Assembly: GCF_002159975.1 (NCBI RefSeq) | Contig: NZ_NFJR01000002.1 | Coordinates: 186,001 to 250,000 of the forward strand | Length of the DNA: 64,000 nt | Direction: 5' to 3' | Origin: Barnesiella sp. An22 | GTDB lineage: Bacteria > Bacteroidota > Bacteroidia > Bacteroidales > Barnesiellaceae | Part shown: piece after piece, positions 50,854 through 57,830 of the stretch | Layout of the letters: every line of letters begins with the position of its first letter | Position numbering within the stretch: position 1 is the first letter of the stretch | Notes under the pieces: model-generated | What the model was told of the DNA's origin: nothing | Seen by the model: the letters and a program-made list of their open reading frames with translations, nothing else | Databases searched by the model: none | Translations under genes and position numbers: made by a program

Positions 50854-52734
50854 TCAGGCTCTGAATCCGACACGTACCGGCTGAGGAACTCTCAAGTCGG
50901 GGCGAAGGGCCAGTCGCGCTTCGGCTTCGTCGATGTCGGTCGCCTCTACGGTGCTGAGCAGCACCCGGTCGGTACGGTCGTGGCCGGGAATGGACATGAT
51001 GCGGCGAGCCATGCTTTTGACAATGCCCTGTTCTATCAGGTTGTGCACCCAGCGGCCGTTCCCGAAGTGGGCGTCGCGGTGAGCGGTAGCTCGGGCAATC
51101 GCCGCCCGTAGCCGCTGTTCGGCAGCAGGGGTCAGTACAAATCCCCGGTCTTGCAGCGTCTGGCAGGCAATGGCGTAGAGTTCGTCGTTGGTATAGTCTT
51201 CGAAATAGAATTTCAGGGGGAAGCGATCCTTCAATCCCGGGTTCGACTGGAGCAGAGTCTGCATCTTCTCTTCATAGCCGGCCAGAATCACAATCAGGTC
51301 GGGGTCGGGTTCCGACAGGATGGGGAGCAGGGCGTGAATCACCTCCTTGCCGAAGTCGTTCGACTCCTTGCTGCGGCCCACCAGCGTGTAGGCCTCGTCG
51401 ATAAAGAGCACCCCGCCTCGGGCCTGCTCCAGCACCTCCTTCATGCGGTTCTCGGTGTGACCTATGTATTCGCCCACCAGGTCGGTGCGGCAGGTCTCTA
51501 CCGTGTGCCCCTTCGAGAGCACTCCCATTTGATGATACAGTTCGCCTACCAGACGGGCCACCGTAGTCTTCCCGGTCCCCGGGTTGCCATAGAACAGCAT
51601 GTGGTGACGATTCTCTTCGTGGGGGTCGAGGCCAAGTTCGCGGCGCTCCCGGGCAAACCGGGCCGCCAGGCAGGCATCCTGCATGTCGGCCTTCAGTTGA
51701 GAGAGGCCAATGAGTCTTTCCAGTTTCTGAGTGGCATTGCACGAGGTGTCGGTCGTTTCGGGGCAGGGCTGTCTGAGGTCGCAGACGCCGGCCTCCTCGG
51801 GCAGCGGCAATTCTGTCTCCTCGTCGTCGTTCCATATCGAGTTGTCCGGCATCTCCGACAGAGCAAAGGTCGTATGCTCGTCGAAGAGGTCGGCCAGAGC
51901 CGGGATATACTGCAACAGCAAGTCGATGTTCTTTTCCGAGCCGTGGAACACGAAGGGCAGGGCATCGGCACTCTTGAGCCAGTCGCTCAGCAAGTCGAGC
52001 ATGTTTTCGTTACAGGTGCTGGTCCCCATGCGATCGACCTGCACCACGACCGTCTTTTTGTCGTCGAGGTTGTCTCGCAACAACGACCAGCTCAAGCGGC
52101 CCGATAGCAGGTCGTTGAGGGCAAACCGGCAACAGGCCTTCGGATGGCTGTCGGTGAGGCTGGCCGCCAGAATGCTGGTGGCAAAAGCAGCCGCCTGCGC
52201 CTCGTCGCCCGATACCACCCAGTGCCGCTTCGGGGAGGGAGCGGAGGTGTACCAGAGCAGACTGTCGATGAGTTTGCGAATGGCCGTGGGCGAAATCGAC
52301 CCCTGAGCCAATCGGCTCCACCACGGTTGGTGGCACAGGTGGCCGACGAAGAAGAGCGCTTCGGGGTGGTCGGCAGCCTCTTCGAGGGCGATGTTTTCCC
52401 ACTTGTCATAGTCGCTGAACAGCGCAAACGAGGCGTAGCCCCGCAGGAGTCCGTTGCAATAGAGAAACAGGTGGCAGCAATCTTCGAGCCAATAGGAGCT
52501 GGAGGCCAGTTGGAAACGTATCTTGCGGGGTGCCTTTCGGCCGTTGGGTTTTTGCCACACGTCGGCACCCAGCAGTTGATAACGGGTAGAGTAGATGCGA
52601 ATCGACACCTCTTGCACCGGGTCGGGCAGAGTGTCGGTCGAGAGTTCGGCAATCAGCAGATTGATAGCATATTCGGGTCCCTCGAGCGAATCGTCGAGCG
52701 AACGCATGATTCGTAAAGTCAGAGGATTATTCAT
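50854..52734 (-). CDS. Tandem AAA+ protein (CbxX/CfqX type) with degenerate first module
   Basis: 626 residues. The C-terminal module (about 335-600) is a complete CbxX/CfqX-type AAA+ ATPase: Walker A FYGNPGTGKTTVAR at 381-394, Walker B VLFIDEAYTLVG at 442-453, and sensor-1 segment VILAGYEEKMQTLLQSNPGL. Residues about 100-300 look like a second, decayed AAA module: there is no Walker A, VVVQVDRMG replaces Walker B, and FVFHGSEKNIDLLLQYIPAL mirrors the sensor-1 segment. CbxX relatives remodel protein complexes, for example Rubisco activase and EccA. The partner here is unknown. The ATG at 52734 is preferred to the longer frame to 52800. A 300-nt structured leader precedes it. Confidence 0.82.
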   Translation of the reverse strand: MNNPLTLRIMRSLDDSLEGPEYAINLLIAELSTDTLPDPVQEVSIRIYSTRYQLLGADVWQKPNGRKAPRKIRFQLASSSYWLEDCCHLFLYCNGLLRGYASFALFSDYDKWENIALEEAADHPEALFFVGHLCHQPWWSRLAQGSISPTAIRKLIDSLLWYTSAPSPKRHWVVSGDEAQAAAFATSILAASLTDSHPKACCRFALNDLLSGRLSWSLLRDNLDDKKTVVVQVDRMGTSTCNENMLDLLSDWLKSADALPFVFHGSEKNIDLLLQYIPALADLFDEHTTFALSEMPDNSIWNDDEETELPLPEEAGVCDLRQPCPETTDTSCNATQKLERLIGLSQLKADMQDACLAARFARERRELGLDPHEENRHHMLFYGNPGTGKTTVARLVGELYHQMGVLSKGHTVETCRTDLVGEYIGHTENRMKEVLEQARGGVLFIDEAYTLVGRSKESNDFGKEVIHALLPILSEPDPDLIVILAGYEEKMQTLLQSNPGLKDRFPLKFYFEDYTNDELYAIACQTLQDRGFVLTPAAEQRLRAAIARATAHRDAHFGNGRWVHNLIEQGIVKSMARRIMSIPGHDRTDRVLLSTVEATDIDEAEARLALRPDLRVPQPVRVGFRA

Positions 52735-53050
52735 AACAACAAATGATTTTAAGGTGAAAAAATGAGAAAAAAGAATTGTGCGCTGCCCTCTTCGCCTCAC
52801 GCGAAAACGACAACTGAACCACGCTCGTTTCCCAGGACGAAACGAACGTAACTTTTCCGATTACGTCAAAGAACGCAACAAATCCGCTCCCTGCGAGTGC
52901 GGGTACAATCTTGTCGGGTTCATGCCCTACGGCGCGAACCAGACTCGAAAGCTTGTTGCGTGATACATCTCTTTGACAATCATTTGTTGTATATGATCAA
53001 AATTTACAGTCTGCCGCCTGCAGTGGCGAGACTGTGCAGAGGCAAAGGTA
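52735..53050 (-). promoter_or_regulatory. Structured leader or noncoding RNA upstream of the AAA gene
   Basis: No credible gene lies in 52735-53328. A -7 like TACCTTTG (53043-53050, minus strand), within CACTACCTTTG, would start a leader of about 300 nt. It holds strong inverted repeats. CGCAACAA (52874-52881) pairs with TTGTTGCG (52953-52960) and encloses GGTTC/GAACC and CCC/GGG stems. ACGTAA/TTACGT spans 52846-52866, and CGCTCGTTTC/GAAACGAACG spans 52822-52848. Upstream, CTATCTTT/AAAGATAG (53106-53124) is another hairpin. The family is not recognised. Confidence 0.4.
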
Positions 53051-53328
53051 GTGAATGGAGTGAGAGCCTGCAAGCAAAATCGGAAAATTTTTTTGGTACA
53101 ACCCTCTATCTTTTATAAAGATAGCTGTGCACGGGTAGGTGTATAAGGTGTCAGTAGGTGGGGCAATGTTCTGTTGTTTATGGAGGTGTCATGGTCGATA
53201 CATCGGACAACGTCCCGACAGTTGTCGCTCTCTCGGATATGTTCAAAATCATCAAAAATTTAAACCAAAGATTTTTGCAAAAAAGCCCCTTTTTGCTATC
53301 TTAGTAGCGCAAAAAAGAGATAAACATC

Positions 53329-53805
53329 ATGGCGAAGCGAGTATATTTGGGCTTAGGCTCGAACCTGGGGAATAAGGAGCAAATCATCAGGAAAGCCATC
53401 GACCGGATTGGCAAGCGGGTAGGCACGGTTGTAGCCGTGTCGTCGTTCTACAAGACAGAGCCGTGGGGGTACCAGTCGGTACATACCTTTTGCAATGCGG
53501 CCATGGCTGTCGATACCGATTTGCTGCCCGAGGAGGTGCTCTCGACCGTACAGGCCATCGAGCGAGAGTTGGGGAGCAAGGACCATCGGCGGAGCGACGG
53601 CAGTTATGCCGACCGGCTTATCGACATCGACCTGCTCGACTACGACGGCCAGGTGCTCGACACCTATGCGCTGGTGCTTCCTCACCCCTACATGCACAAG
53701 CGCACCTTTGTGATGGAGCCTCTCGCCGAGATTGCCCCGCAGTGGATGCACCCCGTTCTGGGCAAGACGGCTGCCGAGATACTGGCCGGCCTGGAGGGGC
53801 GGTAA
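53329..53805 (+). CDS. folK: 2-amino-4-hydroxy-6-hydroxymethyldihydropteridine pyrophosphokinase
   Basis: Pyrophosphorylates the pterin precursor of folate. The 158 residues match the family: VYLGLGSNLGNKEQ at the start, SSFYKTEPWGYQSVHTFCNAA near 38, and DGSYADRLIDIDLLDYDG near 92 with the metal-binding Asp pair. LPHPYMHKRTFVMEPLAEIAP near 118 completes the set. It is alone here, without folB, folP or folE. A likely promoter ends in TATCTTAG about 40 nt upstream, an imperfect -7. The 293-bp gap after it contains the metK promoter and riboswitch. Confidence 0.96.
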   Translation: MAKRVYLGLGSNLGNKEQIIRKAIDRIGKRVGTVVAVSSFYKTEPWGYQSVHTFCNAAMAVDTDLLPEEVLSTVQAIERELGSKDHRRSDGSYADRLIDIDLLDYDGQVLDTYALVLPHPYMHKRTFVMEPLAEIAPQWMHPVLGKTAAEILAGLEGR

Positions 53806-53885
53806 CATCCAGGGAGAGAATGCCGTATTTGCTGCGGTAGCTGTCGTGGCAAATTGAAAATTCGTTGCGAAAAGAGCGATAAAAT

Positions 53886-53917
53886 TTGGTATTGCTCGCG
53901 GCATATATTATCTTTGC
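53886..53917 (+). promoter_or_regulatory. Promoter of the metK transcript
   Basis: TTTG (53886-53889), 20-bp spacer, TATCTTTG (53910-53917): full consensus. Transcription would begin near 53924, just before the SAM-II-like element. Confidence 0.8.
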
Positions 53918-53934
53918 CGCGCAATTACAAAAAA

Positions 53935-53992
53935 CTGTGGAAGGATTTGGCTGCTTGCAACCACGAAAAAAAATGCTAAAACTGCGTTACGG
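53935..53992 (+). promoter_or_regulatory. SAM-II-like riboswitch upstream of metK
   Basis: The order of conserved blocks fits the SAM-II (metA motif) aptamer: a P1 strand GTGG, then GATTTGG, then CTTGCAACCAC (complement of P1), an A-rich linker and TGCTAAAA. An extra AAG follows the first P1 strand. The compact pseudoknot is expected to bind SAM and lower translation of metK. An ACGGG/CCCGT hairpin follows at about 53990-54011 and may be part of the control region. I could not confirm all pseudoknot pairs by eye. Confidence 0.7.
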
Positions 53993-54098
53993 GGTCTCGC
54001 CGAGGCCCGTCCGGCTTTATCAAAATCAGTTTACTTTCGTGGGCTTTGCAGTCGTTCTTCCTTGAAAAAGAAGTATTTACTATTTATTCAAGAGAGAA

Positions 54099-55421
54099 AT
54101 GAACTATTTGTTTACCTCGGAATCGGTGTCGGAAGGACACCCCGATAAAGTGGCCGATCAGATTTCGGACGCTTTGCTTGACGAGTTCCTGGCCTATGAC
54201 CCGAACTCGAAAGTTGCTTGCGAAACCCTTGTGACGACCGGGCAGGTCGTTTTGGCGGGCGAGGTTAAATCGAATGCTTATGTCGATTTGATGGAGGTGA
54301 CCCGTCGGGTAATTCACCGGATTGGATATAATAAGAGCTCGTACAAATTCGATGCCGACTCGTGTGGCATCTTTTCGGCCATTCACGAACAGTCGGCCGA
54401 CATCAACCGGGGCGTGGAGCGTGCCGATGCCATGGAGCAGGGTGCCGGCGACCAGGGCATGATGTTTGGTTATGCCTGCAACGAGACAGACAACTACATG
54501 CCTCTCTCGCTCGACCTGTCGCACCTGTTGCTCATCGAGCTGGCCGCCATTCGCCGCGAGGCTTCGGCCATGACCTATCTGCGCAAGGGGCGGGTGACAT
54601 CGTATCTGCGTCCCGACTCGAAGTCGCAGGTGACTATCGAATACAACGAGAAGAATGAGCCGGTGCGCGTGCACACCATTGTCATCTCGACCCAGCACGA
54701 CGAGTTCGTGACGCCGGTCGATGGCTCGAAAGAGGCACAGGATGCTGCCGACCGCGAGATGTTGCAGACCATTTATAACGATGTGAAGACGGTGCTTTTG
54801 CCCCGCGTGATAGCCCAGTTGCCCGAGCGGGTACGGGCACTCTTCGACGACCAGCTGGTGCTGCTGGTGAACCCCACGGGCAAGTTTGTCATCGGCGGTC
54901 CTCACGGCGATACCGGTCTCACGGGTCGTAAAATCATTGTCGACACCTATGGCGGCAAGGGTGGTCACGGCGGCGGCGCCTTCTCGGGCAAAGACCCTTC
55001 GAAGGTAGACCGTTCGGCAGCCTATGCCGCCCGGCATATAGCCAAGAACCTGGTGGCTGCCGGTGTATCTGACGAGATTCTGGTGCAGGTATCCTACGCC
55101 ATCGGGGTGGCCGAGCCGGTAAGTATCTATGTGAATACCTACGGCAAATCGCATGTGCCGATGAGTGATGCCGAGATTGCCCGTCGCGTGGGCGAGATAT
55201 TCGACATGCGTCCCCGGGCTATCGAGGAGCGGTTGAAACTGCGTAACCCCATCTATGAAGAGACGGCAGCCTATGGCCACATGGGCCGTAAACCGCAGAC
55301 GGTGGTCAAGACCTTCACGTCGCACTACAACACCGAGCCGGTGGTGCGCGAGGTAGAGCTCTTCACCTGGGAGAAACTCGACTATGTGGATGTAGTGAAG
55401 AAAGCCTTCAATCTCGACTGA
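54099..55421 (+). CDS. metK: S-adenosylmethionine synthase
   Basis: Makes SAM from methionine and ATP. The 440 residues are longer than the usual 380-430 but fully typical: TSESVSEGHPDKVADQISDALLD at the start and the hexapeptide-like GAGDQGMMFGYACNET near 122. FVIGGPHGDTGLTGRKIIVDTYGG near 265, followed by GGGAFSGKDPSKVDRSAAYAAR, contains the phosphate-binding loop. It has its own promoter and a SAM-II-like riboswitch, which gives a direct product-feedback circuit. A terminator follows. Confidence 0.97.
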   Translation: MNYLFTSESVSEGHPDKVADQISDALLDEFLAYDPNSKVACETLVTTGQVVLAGEVKSNAYVDLMEVTRRVIHRIGYNKSSYKFDADSCGIFSAIHEQSADINRGVERADAMEQGAGDQGMMFGYACNETDNYMPLSLDLSHLLLIELAAIRREASAMTYLRKGRVTSYLRPDSKSQVTIEYNEKNEPVRVHTIVISTQHDEFVTPVDGSKEAQDAADREMLQTIYNDVKTVLLPRVIAQLPERVRALFDDQLVLLVNPTGKFVIGGPHGDTGLTGRKIIVDTYGGKGGHGGGAFSGKDPSKVDRSAAYAARHIAKNLVAAGVSDEILVQVSYAIGVAEPVSIYVNTYGKSHVPMSDAEIARRVGEIFDMRPRAIEERLKLRNPIYEETAAYGHMGRKPQTVVKTFTSHYNTEPVVREVELFTWEKLDYVDVVKKAFNLD

Positions 55422-55449
55422 CCGATAGACCGGTCGAAACGGAACCATA

Positions 55450-55490
55450 CGAAGGGTGTGCCTGCGATTTTCGAACGGGTGCACCCTTCG
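55450..55490 (+). terminator. Terminator after metK
   Basis: CGAAGGGTG (55450-55458) and CACCCTTCG (55482-55490) form a 9-bp stem with a 23-nt loop. CTCGTTTTCG follows, a modest T tract. Confidence 0.65.
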
Positions 55491-55561
55491 CTCGTTTTCG
55501 ACAGGGGTAATTCGGCGAGGCTGTTGGGGGATGCCTTTAGTATTTTATCGGGAAAGAGAGA

Positions 55562-56392
55562 TTAGAAGTTGCTGAAATTCTGGGGTTTGATGACGAACCC
55601 GATACGCAGCCGGGAGTGGAACTTGTTGTAGTCGAGCAGTCCCTCGCCGTAGCCGTTGTAATATTGCAGGAAGAGATACTGGTTCTCGTTGGGGAAGAGG
55701 CGGGCACTCAACTCGACGACGGTGTTGAAGTTGAAGTTCCAGCCGCTGCGTTTGGTGAGGATGATGGAGGCTCCGAATCGGCGGTTGTCGCTCAGGTAGC
55801 TGCCGGCCAGTTGGAAGATGCCGCAATACTTGAGTATGTCGCGGTTGTTGCCGCTGTCGATAATGGGTATCCAGGTTTTGAATTGCAGCTCTACGTTGTG
55901 ATCGACGGCAAGTGCACCCATAAGCGAAATTTTGTTCCAGCTGCGAGACCAGATGCTGTCTTTTCCGTTCGACTCATGCTCGACGAGGAGCGTGACCTGT
56001 CCGATGAAGCGGTCGTGGTAGATGACCGGGTGCGTGAGGCCTATGCCCGGATTGAAGTTGAGGTCATACATAGGGAGCGACTCTTGGAATACGTTCCAAA
56101 AAGCCTTTTGCGTGTAGGTGATAAAGAGGTAGGTATCGAAGGGTAGCTTGCTCTTGGTGAGTCGCTGGCTGATACTCAACTGAAATTTTACATCCGAATT
56201 TTGTCCGGTGGGTCTCCCGCCCAGAGTAGAACCCACGATGAAATAGTTGTCTTTGAAAAGCGAGAAGTAGGGGCGCTTGTCCAGCTCTTCGCGTACGCTG
56301 TCGGGATTGTACTTGGGTACATTGTTGCGTATCTGGGCATTGGCGACGACTGCCAGAAGGAGCAAGGGGAGGAGAATGGCAAAACGTTTCAT
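55562..56392 (-). CDS. pldA: Outer-membrane phospholipase A
   Basis: A 276-residue outer-membrane beta-barrel lipase with a signal peptide ending VVANA (residues 1-20). The catalytic motif HESNGKDSIWSRSWN near residue 140 fits the OMPLA pattern HxSNG...SRSWN, with the His and Ser and an Asn nearby. Amphipathic strands such as FDTYLFITYTQKAFWNV and YLFLQYYNGYGEGLLDY follow the OMPLA pattern, and it ends in Phe. It cleaves phospholipids that stray into the outer leaflet and needs calcium and dimerisation. ATG 56392 is used; the frame continues upstream only with TTG. A -7 like TATATTTG (56415-56422, minus strand) is close upstream. Confidence 0.92.
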   Translation of the reverse strand: MKRFAILLPLLLLAVVANAQIRNNVPKYNPDSVREELDKRPYFSLFKDNYFIVGSTLGGRPTGQNSDVKFQLSISQRLTKSKLPFDTYLFITYTQKAFWNVFQESLPMYDLNFNPGIGLTHPVIYHDRFIGQVTLLVEHESNGKDSIWSRSWNKISLMGALAVDHNVELQFKTWIPIIDSGNNRDILKYCGIFQLAGSYLSDNRRFGASIILTKRSGWNFNFNTVVELSARLFPNENQYLFLQYYNGYGEGLLDYNKFHSRLRIGFVIKPQNFSNF

Positions 56393-56726
56393 AGACAAGG
56401 TATAAGATATTTTGCAAATATATAGAAAGTCGGGAGTATAAAAATAAGCTCGCTTGATTTTTATACCAAAAGGTGTATCCTGTATTCTACCAAAAGGGAA
56501 AAGGATTAACCGCTACAAGTGAAAACGCGGTTTTCACATGGTGTTGCGTCGTACCTCCTTTTGGAGGTGCAAATATAGGCTAACTTCTCGGAGATATATA
56601 GTCAAAAAGGTCGTTCTTTTTTGTCGTTTTTTCCAGAAAGTTCGGGCTCGGTCGAGGGTTTTGACCGATAAAGTTTGGCTTCTCCCGCAAATCGAGTACA
56701 TTTGCAAGAAAAGAAAAAGGTTTTAC
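56393..56726. other. Divergent control region with several palindromes
   Basis: A 334-bp gap between pldA and the DUF4369-type lipoprotein gene. It contains GTGAAAAC-GCG-GTTTTCAC (56519-56537), a perfect 8-bp inverted repeat, and ACCTCC-TTTT-GGAGGT (56553-56568). It also holds minus-strand -7 like TATATTTG at 56415-56422 and 56570-56577, and the plus-strand promoter listed separately. No gene is credible in it. Confidence 0.6.
56674..56704 (+). promoter_or_regulatory. Promoter of the lipoprotein-comM operon
   Basis: TTTG (56674-56677), 19-bp spacer, TACATTTG (56697-56704). The transcript would start about 16 nt before ATG 56727, which excludes the longer frame beginning at 56538. Confidence 0.78.
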
Positions 56727-57797
56727 ATGAGCAAAATAGGCGCAATATTGTGTGTGGGTGTGCTGCTGTTGAGCGGTTGTGGAGGCAAAAGTCACGAGTT
56801 TTCGGTCGAGGGGACCCTCAACAACCTGGGCGGTCGGCCTGTCTATGCGGTTTACAGCACCGAGAGCGGTATCGTGGTCGATACCCTGCGTCCGCAAAAC
56901 GGATATATCGCCTTTAAAAATTCGTCGGCCGAGCTTATTCCCATTCAGTTTTATTATTTCGACAAGACTCCGTTTACCCAGATTTATGTGCAGAACGGCG
57001 ACCGCATCGAGCTTTCGGGCGACGGGCAAGACCCCTTCGGCCTGAAGGTAAAGGGCAGTTCGCTGAACAAGGAGCTGTTCAAGTTCAACCAGGAGAACAA
57101 GGAGCTGTTGCAAACCTGGCTGGCTGAGCGTAACGCCTCGGCTTCGGGTTCGCGCACCCCTCGGTACGAACAGTTGTGCCGGGAGCTGCAGGGGGTGGTG
57201 GCCGACTATGTGGGCAAGCATCGCGACTCGCCCGTGAGTGCCATCCTGTTGAGCAACTATCTGCTGGGCGAGGCCGATCAGGCCCGTTGCGATTCGCTCA
57301 TTGCCCTGCTCGACCCCGGGGTGCTGGCCGGTGGGGCCGGAGTTCCGTTGGTGCGCTATCGGGAGTTTGAGAATACGTTGAAAGCCGATTCGGTATTGCC
57401 CTACCTCTCGCTGGTCACGGTGGCCGATACCTCGTGGATAATCGATGCCCAGGAGGCCCGGGCCACGCTGCTCTGTTTCTGGGCAGCCGAGACGGCCGGG
57501 ACCCGCGGCTACGAAACTTTCCTGGGCGATATGGCCGCCCGCTACGATACCGCCGTGCAGGTGATAGATGTGTCGCTCGACCGCGACAGTGCCGTATGGC
57601 GCCGGACGGTATCCCCCGACACCGTGCAGTGGACCCGGTTGTGGGCCAAGGGGGGCTACCTCTATGCCGGGGTGAAGTGGCTCGACATACACCGCCTGCC
57701 CTATCTGTTGGTAGCCGATTCGACGGGCCGGGTGGTGGCACGAGGTCTGTCGCCCGACTCGACCCGGGCCTGCATCGACCGGATGATTAAACCCTAA
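56727..57797 (+). CDS. Lipoprotein with DUF4369-like and thioredoxin-like domains lacking CxxC
   Basis: 356 residues. The signal peptide ends LLLSGC (lipobox Cys at about residue 18). Residues about 22-120 resemble the DUF4369 beta-sandwich that often precedes thiol-disulfide oxidoreductases in Bacteroidota (VDTLRPQNGYIAFKN; IPIQFYYFDKTPFTQIYVQNGDRIELSG). Residues about 225-350 follow a thioredoxin-like pattern (ATLLCFWAAETAGTRGYETF, then LPYLLVADSTGRVVARG with the cis-Pro), but the CxxC pair is replaced by ETAG. Redox activity is therefore unlikely; a binding or chaperone role is inferred. comM follows after 33 nt, probably on one transcript. Confidence 0.75.
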   Translation: MSKIGAILCVGVLLLSGCGGKSHEFSVEGTLNNLGGRPVYAVYSTESGIVVDTLRPQNGYIAFKNSSAELIPIQFYYFDKTPFTQIYVQNGDRIELSGDGQDPFGLKVKGSSLNKELFKFNQENKELLQTWLAERNASASGSRTPRYEQLCRELQGVVADYVGKHRDSPVSAILLSNYLLGEADQARCDSLIALLDPGVLAGGAGVPLVRYREFENTLKADSVLPYLSLVTVADTSWIIDAQEARATLLCFWAAETAGTRGYETFLGDMAARYDTAVQVIDVSLDRDSAVWRRTVSPDTVQWTRLWAKGGYLYAGVKWLDIHRLPYLLVADSTGRVVARGLSPDSTRACIDRMIKP

Positions 57798-57830
57798 TCG
57801 GGTGTATATAACCTGCTTAAATCTATTACT

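Noticed and set aside
52778-52963. 61-codon plus-strand frame, and 52897-53118
   Set aside because: Dominated by inverted repeats, no start-site support and no protein-like features.
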